The position numbers and the translations under genes were made by a program. The notes under the pieces are model-generated. The model had not been told where the DNA came from, ran no database searches, and worked only from the letters and a program-made list of their open reading frames with translations. A DNA stretch of 16,723 nucleotides. It comes from Planctomycetota bacterium (lineage in GTDB: Bacteria > Planctomycetota > Planctomycetia > Pirellulales > Pirellulaceae). The stretch covers positions 1 through 16,723 of the forward strand of contig JAPLNJ010000700.1 of assembly GCA_026692885.1 (NCBI GenBank), written 5' to 3'. Position 1 is the first letter of the stretch. Each line of letters starts with the position of its first letter. Positions 1 through 10,900 of the stretch are shown in pieces.

Positions 1-1
1 C

Positions 2-440
2 GTGACGGTCACGGGCTCGACCCTTTCCGGCAACTCCGCCAACTATGGCGGCGGAGTCTTCGCCTTTGGCACGTTGTCAGTCACGAATTCCACGCTTTCG
101 AACAACTCAGCTAAGAACGCCGGCGGTGGGATGCATAGCAAATCCTCCGGCACCGTGACGGGCTCGACCCTTTCCGGCAACTCCGCCGACTATGGCGGCG
201 GAGTCAAAACCTCTGGCACGTTGTCAGTCACGAATTCCACGCTTTCGAACAACTCAGCTAAGAACGAGGGCGGGGGGATCCTCTCCTCACCTTCCTCCGG
301 CACCGTGACGGTCACGGGCTCGACCCTTTCCGGCAACTCCGCCAACTATGGCGGCGGCGTCTGCTCCTATAGCACGTTGTCAGTCACGAATTCCACGCTT
401 TCGAACAACTCAGCTACGAACTACGGTGGGGGAATCTGCG
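2..440 (+). repeat. Near-identical 150-153 bp tandem repeat, about 2.8 copies
   Basis: Copies begin at 2, 155 and 305; copy 2 lacks six bases (GTCACG) present in copies 1 and 3. Each copy encodes two beta-helix coils (50 or 51 codons). Long stretches are identical at the nucleotide level, including synonymous positions, so the copies duplicated recently or are kept alike by gene conversion. Differences concentrate in the short loops after G-G-G-[IV]: residues F-A-F, K-T-S or C-S-Y in the first coil and H-S-K-S, L-S-S-P or C-A-W-Y in the second. The window starts inside copy 1, which suggests that assembly stopped at the repeat. Confidence 0.85.
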
Positions 441-1921
441 CCTGGTACTCCGGCACCGAGACGGTCGCGAACTCGACGCTTTCAGGCAACTCGGCCAAGA
501 ATTACGGCGGCGGGATCTACAACTTCATCACCCTGTCGGTCGCGAATTCGACGTTCTCCGGCAACTCTGCGGCTGCCAATGGCGGCGGGATCTACACCAC
601 CGGCACGTTAACGGCTTCGAACTCGGTCTTTTCCGCCAACTCGGCCATTAGCGACGGCGGTGGGATCTACAACTCCGGCACGCTTTCGGTCACGACCTCG
701 ACACTCTCGGGCAACTCGGCCACCAGTTCCGGCAGCTGGAGCTCCGGTGGCGGGATCTACAACTCCGGCACGCTTTCGGTCACGGCCTCGACACTCTCGG
801 GCAACTCGGCCACCAGCTCCGGCACCGGGAGCGGGAGCATCGGCAGCGGTGGCGGGATCTACAGCGAGGGCACGCTTTTGGTCACGGACTCCACGCTCTC
901 GGACAACTCGGCCACCACCTTCGGGGGAGGAATCGACGGTTGGGGCATGCTCTCGGTCATGAGCTCCACGCTCTCGCGCAACTCGGCCGGCAACGGTGGC
1001 GGCGGCGGAATCAACAGCGGGGGCACCCTTTCAGTCACGAACTCCACGCTCTCGGGCAACTCGACGAGTACCTACGGTGGTGGAATCTATAGCTTCTCTA
1101 GCACGCTTTCGGTCACGAACTCCACGCTCTCGGGTAACTCGGCCAGCTGGGACGGCGGCGGGATCCACAGCCAGTATGGCACGCTTGCCGTCACGAACTC
1201 CACGCTCTCTGCCAACTCGGTCGGCATTTCCGGCGGCGGAATCTCCAGCTTCTCTAGCACGCTTTCGGTCACGAACTCCACGCTCGCCGCCAACGCGGCC
1301 GGCAGTTCCGGCGGCGGGATCTACAACGAGTCCAGCAAGTTGACGATTACGAACTCGACACTCTCAGGCAACACCGCCAGGAACGGTGGCGCCATCAATG
1401 GGATGGGCGAGATCACGGTGATGAGATCCAAGCTGTTGAGCAACACGGCCGGTTTCAACGGTGGCGGGATCTACTATATGAGTAATCTCGGCACAACCGA
1501 CATGTTGTTGGTCACCGATTCTACGATCTCGAATAATTCCGGCAGTTCCTTAGGTGGTGGGATTTATTACCTCGTCACGGGAACTAGCTCCGTCCCCTCG
1601 CAGAGGCTCTGGGTGACCAATTCGACCCTGTCGGGTAACTCGGCCAACCGCGGCGGCGGGATCTACGGACGAGGCTCTTTCTCAGTCCTGAATTCCGCAC
1701 TTTCGGGCAACTCTGCCAACACATTCGGCGGCGGGATCTACAGCGAGAACGTGCTCACGGTCACGAACTCGACGTTCGGGGCCAATTCGGCCGGCAGTTC
1801 CGGCGGCGGGATCTACGGCGTCGGACCGCTGACGGTTGCAAATTCGATCTTCGCCGCCAACAGCGGAGGCTCTGCCGGGGCGATCGATAATGCCGGCACC
1901 CTGAACATCAAGAATTCGTTT
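2..1921 (+). other. Beta-helix module 1: about 24 Pmp-like coils
   Basis: Residues 1-640 are coils of about 22-30 residues, each built as G-G-G-[IV]-Y-x(2-5)-G-T-L-S-V-T-N-S-T-[LF]-S-x-N-S-A. The G-G-[GA]-I and [FL]-x-x-N pair is the hallmark of the Chlamydia polymorphic membrane protein repeat (Pmp/POMP family), which folds as a parallel beta-helix. About 24 coils are visible, and more must precede base 2. Coil lengths vary where loops after G-G-G-I grow, for example near 1486-1500 and 1570-1605. The last coils (about 1862-1921) lose the consensus before the cap. In known proteins such helices are passenger or stalk structures outside the cell. What the coils bind is unknown. Confidence 0.88.
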
Positions 1922-4900
1922 CTCTGGCGGAACAGCGGTACGGAGCTGGGGGGGGCCGGGAGTTTGACGAGCGTCGGGAACGTCATCGGCGTGGATCCGG
2001 GCTTTGAGCGGAACCCTTCGGACGGCGGTGACGGCTGGCGAGATAATCCGGCAACCACCACGGTGGACGAGTCGGCTAACAACGACTACGGGGATCTGCA
2101 TCTGACGGTCGGCAGCCCGGCGATCGGTTACGGCGATGCCAGCCTCTTGCCGCTGGACACGCAGGATCTGGACCACGACAGCATCATCGATGAACCGATC
2201 CCGTTCGATCGGGACGGCAACCCACGGATCGTCGGCGCGGCAGTCGATTGTGGGGCCTTCGAATTCCCGCAAGATCCTCCCGCAGGCAGGGAAACACCCT
2301 CACTGGTGGTGACGACGACCGACGATACGTTTGACCTGCTTGACCGCCAGATCTCGCTACGGGAAGCCATCTACTATGCCGGGATGGGCGGCCAGGGACA
2401 GACCGTGACCTTCGACGCGGCCTTGGAAGGCAAGACGATTACGTTGGACGGCACGCTGCTGTGGCTGGACAAACCGTTGACGATCGACGCTTCTGCGCTG
2501 GATTCGCTGACCGTCGATGCGGACGGGAAGAGCCGCGTGTTTCGCGTGACGGCCAACGACGTGGTGCTCGATTCGCTGACCATCACCGGCGGCCGCGCGG
2601 ACTACGGAGGCGCCATCTACAATGTTGGCAACCTGAGCCTGAGAAACTCGAACTTCTCGGACAACGCTGCCACCGGCTCCGGCGGTGCGATCTACAGTTC
2701 CAACTCGCTGTCGGTCACCAACGCGACGTTCTCAAACAACACAGCCAACGTCTCGGGCGGCGGGATCTACGCTGCCGGCACGCTGGCGGTCACGAACTCA
2801 ACACTCGAACTCAATCGCGCCATGAGCAGCGGCGGCGCGATCTACAGTTCCAACTCGCTGTCGGTCACCAACACGACGTTCTCAAACAACACCGCCACCG
2901 TCTCGGGCGGTGGGATCTATGCGGCCTCGGGTACGGTGTCAGTCACCGACTCCACGATTTCGGACAATCTCGCCAATAGCTCCGGGGGTGGGATCTACGC
3001 TGCCAGCCCTCTGGCGGTCACGAACTCGATACTCGAACGCAATCGCGCCAGTAGCAGCGGCGGCGGGATCTACAGTTCCGGGACGTTGACGGTCGGCGTC
3101 TCGACGTTCTCAAACAACACAGCCAACGTCTCGGGCGGTGGGATCTATGCGGCCTCCGGTTCAGCGACAGTCACCGACTCCACGATCTCCGACAATTCCG
3201 CCAATAGCTCTGGGGGTGGGATTTACGCTGCTGGCTCGCTGGCGGTCACGAACTCTGTACTTGAGCGCAACCACGCCGGCAGCACCGGTGGCGGGGTCTA
3301 CGGCTCCGGGGCGTTGACGGTCGGCGACTCGACGTTCTCACGTAATTCCGCCAGCAGCAACGGCGGTGGGGTCTACGGCTCCAACACGCTGTCGGTCACC
3401 GGCTCGACGTTCTCACGTAATTCGGCCAGCAGTTACGGTGGCGGGATCTACGCTTCCGGCAACTTGTCGGTTACAAACTCGACACTCCAGCGCAACCAGG
3501 CCGGCAGCACCGGCGGGGGTATCTATAATCCCTCCGGCAGTCTGACTGTCGTAAGCTCGGCGTTTTCCGGGAACGCCGCCCTCGCCGTCAACGGGCAGGG
3601 CGGTGGGATCTACAGTTCCGCCAGCACCCAGTCGTTGGTCAACTCGGCCTTCGCGGGCAACTCCGCCCCTGTCGGCGGTGGAATCTACAACGTCGGCGGC
3701 ACGCTGTCGGTCGTGAGTTCGACCATTACCAGCAACCTAAGACAGGGCATCTTCAACGGCGGAACGGTGAACATTGCCAATTCCATCCTGTGGCTGAATG
3801 AAAACGGCGAACTGAACAGCTGGACCAACGTGACCCTCTCGTCCAGCCTGGTCGGCGTGGACCCACATTTCGTCCGCAATCCAGACGACGGCGGAGACGG
3901 CTGGGTGGACATCCCCCAGACGGTCGACGTGGATGAATCGGCCAACGACGACTATGGCGACCTGCGTCTGGCACCCGAGAGCCCGGCCATCGACTACGGC
4001 AGCAATAGCCTGTTGCCGCCGGACACGCAGGACCTGGATCACGACGGCGTGACCAGCGAACCGCTTCCCTGGGACCGGGACGGCAACGCGCGCGTCTTGG
4101 GTCCGACGGTCGATTGCGGGGCGTATGAATTCGCCGGCACCGTGCCGCCCGATCGGGAGCTGCCGTCGTTGATCGTCACCACGGCTGACGATACGTTCAA
4201 CCTGTACGACGGTGCCGTTTCGCTCCGCGAGGCGATCTATTACGTGGGCGTTCCGGGCGTCGGGACGGCCGTGACCTTCGATCCGCGCCTGAGCGGCCAG
4301 ACGTTCCTCCCGAACGGGTCCAGCCTGTTTCTGGATAAGGCGTTGTCCGTGGACGCCTCCGCCTTGGCCAATGGCTTCAGCATCGATGCGCAGCGGTCCA
4401 GCCGCGCGCTGGTCGTGGTCGGCCAGCAAGGCCAGCAGGTGACCCTGCGCGGCCTGAAGATTACGGGCGGAGCCGGTGACATCGGCGCGGGGATCTACAG
4501 CCCGCGAGCCAACCTGGTCGTAGCCGATTCTACGATCTCGAACAACCGGGCAACCGGCTTCGGCGGCGGGATCTACAGCCTGGGCACGCTGTCGGTCACG
4601 AACACGGTCTTCTCGGGCAACACATCGAGCAGCTCGGGCGGAGCGATCTACGGGTCCGGCTCGCTGACGGTGACCAACTCGAGCTTCTCCGGTAATTCGG
4701 CCAGCGGGTCCGGCGGCGGGATTTACAGTTCCTCCGGGCCGCTGTCGGTCACCAGCACCACATTCTCCAGCAATTCGGCTGGATCCGGCGGGGGAATCTA
4801 CAGCTCCTCCGGCTCGTTCTCGGTCACCAGCGCGACCTTCTCCGGCAATTCGGCCAGTGGCTCCGGCGGCGGGTTCTACGCCTCCGGCACGGGATCGATC

Positions 4901-7900
4901 GCGAACTCGACCTTCACGGGCAACTCGGCCAGCGGCTCGGGCGGCGGGATTATCGCGTCCGGCACGCTAACGCTCAGCAACTCGACCCTCTCGGGCAACT
5001 CGGCCAGCAGCAGTGGCGGCGGCATTTACGGATCGGGCACGGTGTCCATCAGCAACTCGACGCTGTCCCGCAACTTGGCCGGTTCCGGCGGCGGGCTGTT
5101 CGCCAACTCCGGCAGTTGGACGGTGGCCGGCTCGGCGCTCATCGAGAACACGGCCACTAATGGTGCCGGCCTGTACAACAATAACGCCACTGCGGCCATC
5201 CGCTCCTCGACGGTGGCCGGAAACACGGCCACTTCCAACGGAGGCGGCATCTATCGGGCCGGTGGCAGTGTCAACCTGGTGCTGTCCCTGGTCGCGAGAA
5301 ACCATCTCCGGTCCGGCACGATGAGCGATATCTACGGCGCGGCCGTATCGGGCGGCTACAACCTGGTCGGAGATAAGACCGGGATGAGCGGCCTGACCCA
5401 CGACGTGAATCACGATCTGGTGGGCACCGCGGACCTGCCGGTGGATCCGTTGTTTATCAAGCCGCAGGCCTGGGGGGCCGACCGCACGTGGGGCACCGCC
5501 GACGACGTGGCGGGCGATTACCGGCTCAAGAGCAATAGCCCGGCGGTGGATGCGGGCAGTAACGCCTTGCTGCCCGCCGACTATCTGGTCGATTTGCAAG
5601 GCAAGCCGCGAATCACCAACGACCTGGTCGATCTGGGCGCCTATGAGCGGATGGGCAGCGCCTTCCGGATCTCGCTGGCCCCGGAGAGCGACACGGGCCT
5701 GTACAACAACGACCGGCTGACGAACGATGTCCGCCCGAAGATCAAGTTCCACAACACCGCGCCGGGCACGGTGGAGTTCGACTTCAATGGGGACGGCCTG
5801 GTGGACCTGACGCAAACGTTGACCACGGCCGGCGATCACATTGTCCAGTCGAACGTCACGTTGTCCGACGGCTTGCGGCTGGTCACGGCGACGCTGGATG
5901 TGGGTACGGAGGAGGAGGTGCTGGACGATCTGTGTCGCTTCACGATCGACACGGTCGGCCCCGGACTGGCGTTTGCCCCGGATTCTGTCCAGGCGCCGGC
6001 CTACGGACTGGAACTGACGGTCAACGAGAAGTACGACCCGGCCTATCTGGCGAACTTTGCCGGGACCATTACGTTGTCCGGCGGCTCGGTGGTCAACGCC
6101 AGTGCAGCGGCGGGCGCCGGCCGCACGTTGAACGTCTCGTTCCCGGCCCTCGTTCCGCCCGGCGCCGGCACGCTGACCATCACGAACGGGATCTACGACC
6201 TGGCCGGCAACCGGGCCAACGTCCTCGCGCACACCTTCCAGGTCAAGCCCGACGTCATCCGGCCGGCGATTGCGAGCGTGGCACCCACGGCGCCGCGGCA
6301 CACCGACGTTTCCCAGTTCACGGTGCAGTTCAGCGAAGAAATGGCCGCGGCGAGCCTGGTGCCGGCCAATTTCAGCGTCCGGCTAGCCAACGGCGACACG
6401 CAGCCGGCGTCGCGGCTGTCGGCGGTTTCCAGCCGGCAGGTCACGGTCGAGTTCCAGCCGCCCATTTCCGAGGCCGGTGTCCACCAGCTCGTGATCTCGT
6501 CGGCCGTGACCGATCTGGCCGGCAATCGGATCCTGGGCAACGGTTGGGATCTGGCCTACCAACAGGACTTCCAGTCGCTGGTGGGCAATGAATGGAGCGC
6601 CAAGAACATCTACTATGCTGCCGATCTGTCGCGGGTGCTCGGCCGGTTCTCGCGGGACACGGTGTCGCTGCTGTTGACCAGCCTGCCGGCGCACGAGCGG
6701 TTGCGGGTCGAGTGGGATCTGATCCTGCTCGATTCGCTCAGCGGCTACAGCACCGGCTGGAACGGCGACGACGTGTTCCAGGTCCGCGACGGGGAGAGCC
6801 AAAGCACACTTTGGACCCACAGCTTTGCGGAAAACATTCCGACCGATGCCGGCAGCTGGGGTTCCCTCGTCACAGGCCCGATGGACGGCATCCGGTACAA
6901 GGGCTTGTCGGCCGAGTGGGGCCATTCCAGCAGCACGCTCGACTTGGACTTCTTCGATACGGGTTTCGACGGGATCCAGGACGAGAGTTGGGCCATCGAC
7001 AATGTGCGGATCTACGTGCTCAACCAGGATTCCAACTACGCCTCGCCGTTGACCATCGACCGCACCGCGCCGCGGGTCGTGTCCGTGACGCCCCCGGCCA
7101 CGGAGCGGGTCCTGGCTCCGCTAACGTCGTTCGACGTCAAGTTCAGTGAAGCGATCAACGCCGGATCTTTCACCGGCAGCGACGTTACGCTGGTCGCCCC
7201 CAGCGGCGCCACGATTCCTGCCAACGCTCTGCAGGTATCTCGCCTGGCGATCGACACGTATCGCGTCACGATCAGTTCGCCCATGAGCTGGACCGCCCGC
7301 GCCGGCAAGTACCAAGTGACCATCGGCACGCAGGTGTTCGACATCGCGGGCAATACCTTAGATCAGGATGGGGCTGCGGGCACTCAGGACCAGTTCTCGA
7401 CCTTGATCGACGTGGCCGCCCTCGACCTGGCCGTGACGGAGGGCAGCGTCAACCTGACTCCGCAGGATCAGACGATGTTCGGCAAGACGCTGACCGTCGA
7501 GTGGACCGTCAAGAGCGTCGGTCTGATCCGGGCCGCGGGGGCCTGGAAAGACAAGATTTGGCTGTCCCGCGATGCGAATCTGAATCCCGCCCAAGACACG
7601 CTCCTGGCAGAGGTGCCGGCGGCGGTAAGTACCCTGCAGCCAGATCAGTCCTACACGAACACCAAACTGGTGACCGTGCCCGACCTGCGCAGCTTCACGG
7701 CTGGAAACTACTACATCTTTGTCGTCACCGACTGCAACAATAGCCTGGCCGACGAGGACCGCACCAACAACACCGGGGTGTCCCAACCCCTCTTGCTGCT
7801 CGAGCCGCCGCGCCCGGACCTGACGCTGCAGGCGGCCGAGGACATCCTGTTCTGGGCCGGCAGTTCCAACTCGGCCAGCCAGGATCCGACGGTCCCCGTG

Positions 7901-10900
7901 CGGCCCGCCGAGGAAATCGGCGTGTCCTGGACGGTCACGAATGTGGGCCACAAGAACGCCGTCGGCAGTTGGACGGACGTGGTCTATCTGTGCCGGAACG
8001 GGCAAGTCGTGCAGGAGCTTGGGCGACAATCACGTTCGGTGGGGATCCGCGAAGGTTCCCAATACACGGCGTCGATCCAGACCACGCTGCCGGGCGACCT
8101 GCCGGACGGAGCTTATACCCTGCGCGTGGTCACGGATGCCGGCGACCAGTTGTTCGAGTCCGCCGAGGGGAACAACTTGCGGGATACCGTGGCCACGTTG
8201 GTCGCCGCCCGCCCGGATCTCGTCCCGGTCTTCGAAGCGTCGGGAGCGACGGGTTACGGTGGGGTCGACTTGCAGCTCTCCTGGCACGAAGACAACCGTA
8301 CCGGGGTGGCCACGCTGGCCAGGACGTGGACAGACCGAGTCTACCTGGCCGACCTGTTCCTGAACAAGATCGCCGACTTGGGATCGTACACGTTCACCGG
8401 CCCACTCGCCGGGAACGGATCTACTTCGACCGCAACGCTGACCGTGCGGATCCCGGACAATCTGTACGGCAATTACCTGCTGTGTGTGCAGGGCGACTCC
8501 GGCAACACGATTGCGGAAACCGACGAAGCCGGCAATCTGGCGGTCCGGGGCGTGCGTATCTATCCCACCCTGCCGCCGAATCTGCAGGTGGACAGTTTTA
8601 CCACCTCGCCGCAAGAGGTGGTCGGCGACGTGGCCCGCATGAACGTCTCGTGGCACGTGGTCAACGCAGGCCAAGGCGCCGGAGTCGCCAAGCAATGGAC
8701 GGATGCCATCATCGTGTCGTCCAACGCGATCCTGGGCGACAGCGACGACGTCGTGCTGGGCACCTTCCGGCATAGCGGGCTCCTGAACCCCGGCCAAGGC
8801 TATACGGTCAATCAGATGGTCCAGGTGAAGCCCGGCATGACGGGTGCGTTCCACGTGTTCGTGGTCGTGGATCAGAAGAAAGAGGTCTTCGAGGACGGGG
8901 TCACCGGCGACAACCTGCGGCAGCGGTCCGGCATCATTGACATCATGCCGATCCCGTACGCCGATCTGGAGATCAAGCTGGGCGCGATCCAGCAGCCGCT
9001 GATTAGCAATCAACCGTTGGATGTCCAGTGGACCGTGACCAACCTCAGCACGGCCTTGGCGCAGACCAGCACCGGCGAATGGACCGATCGCATCTACCTG
9101 GCTCCGGGCGCCGTCCTGCCGATGGACATGATCTCGGTCGCAGGCAGCAGCGTCGACCGCGTGGCGATCGGGGCCTTCCAGACCGTCATGCTGTGGAATC
9201 CCTCGAATGATCTGGTCACCACCCTGGGCACCCATGACGCGTCGATCCGGGCTCTGGCGACGCTGTCCACCGGCCTGCTGGCGACGGCCGACTATAAAGG
9301 CGTGGTGAAGATCTGGAATCCGAACACCGGAGCCTCGGCCGGGGCCAGTGCCCACGCCGGCCCCATCACGGCGCTGGCGGCTCTGGACGGCGGACGATTC
9401 GTTACGGCCGGTATGGACGGTCAGTTGATCCTGTGGAGGACCACCATCAATAGCGATGGAAAGTTGTCCCTGACGCGCGTCTCGACGTTGGCCACGGTCG
9501 GCGCGGGCCTCCACACGGTCCTGGCCCTGTCTGGAACGAGCGTGGCCTTTGCCGGGCAGGATGCCGTGGTCACGATCGTGGAGTTTGATCCTGTTAGCGG
9601 CAAGAAACAGGCCACAACGACGATGCGCGAACACAGCAAGTCGATCCGCGCTTTGGCCCGGCTGCCGGACAATCGCCTGGTATCTGCCGACGCCAGCGGG
9701 ACGATCGTCGTCTGGAATCCGCAGACCGAGGAGCGGCGTCTGCTGTTCGGGCATTCCGATGTGGTCTCGGACCTGCTAGTCCTGGCCGATGGCCGCTTTG
9801 TCTCCGCGAGCTACGACGGCACGGTCCTGCTGTGGGACCTGACCCAAGACGCGCCGGTGCTGGTGGCCAAACATTCCACCCGCGTGCTCTCCGTCCAGAT
9901 CCTGCTGGACGGCCGCATCGTGTCTACCGACGAGCAGGGGACCGTGCTGGTCAGCGAGCAGGACGACTCCGACAGCCTGCCGATCGGCCATCATACGGGG
10001 CCGGTTGTGTCGAGCCTGACGCTGGGCGACGGACGCGTGGTGACGGGCAGCGAAGACGGTACGCTCCGCGTCTGGACCCCGAACGGCAACGCACAGGCGA
10101 CGATCATCGACCAATCCCGAGCGTACGGCTCGACCGTGAGTAAGCGGGCGTTTCAACCGGCGGTGTCTACGGAACTGTACGAGTTCAATCACATGGGCTT
10201 CCTGGGCGTCAGCGCCAGCTACCAGCGGGAGGATACCCAGACGCTGACCGACGGAATGGAGGGCCGGTTCTATTGCGTGGGCCGCACCGGCAGTCCCAGC
10301 GACGCCTTGAACGTGGATCCGTTCGAGTACATCTACAAGGCCAACAACGTCGATCTATCCCAGCCGTTTATCATCAGCCTGTCGACCCTGCCCGATTTGA
10401 AGGTCACCGATATCACGGTGCCCGCGCAGGCGGTCGAAGGTGCGATCGTGGATATCTCGTGGACGGTGGCCAATGTGGGCCATGCCACGGCCGACGGGCT
10501 GTGGTACGAGCGGGTCTATCTGCAGGAGGCCGGCAATCCGCGCGCTGCCTTGCTGCCCATCGCCACCTACCGGCACGAGAATCCGCTGGAGGCGGGCAAA
10601 CAGTATACCCGGCATGAAGCCTTCCGCATTCCCGACCACCCCCACAATCTCTATAAGGTGATCGTGAAGGTCAACGCGGAGGAGTCGGTCTACGAAGGTG
10701 GCCAACTGGAAAACAATACGCTGGTCAGCAGCCAGACCATGGCCGTCAGCATCCTGCCGCGGGCCGACCTGCGCGTGGTCAAGATCGAAGCGCCGGCCGA
10801 GGCGGCGCCCGACGCCGTACTGACGGTCGCCTACCAGATCGGCAACTTCGGCACGGCCGCTACGTGGCAGTCGAGTTCCCAGCCCGCCTGGACCGACGCC

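Noticed and set aside
2..440. CRISPR array or diversity-generating retroelement variable region
   Set aside because: The repeats are coding, about 150 bp long and in frame, with no short palindromic repeats or spacers. No reverse transcriptase or template repeat is present, and loop changes are not limited to adenine positions.
348..1343. Plus strand open frames of 87-115 codons in another register
   Set aside because: Their products are R/S/T/P-rich translations of the beta-helix repeats in the wrong frame, and their periodicity follows the true coils.
4967..6301. 444-codon open frame on the minus strand
   Set aside because: Antisense to beta-helix coils and Ig-like domains. Its repetitive look only mirrors the plus strand repeats.
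8030..9754. 574-codon open frame on the minus strand
   Set aside because: Antisense to CARDB 2-5 and the first part of the WD40 region. The translation is rich in R, H, Q, G and D without domain motifs; it is a codon-bias shadow.
9161..10111. Separate gene for a WD40 protein
   Set aside because: The frame runs through without stop, and the flanking half-domains complete one CARDB fold. I see no clear internal start with a ribosome binding site.
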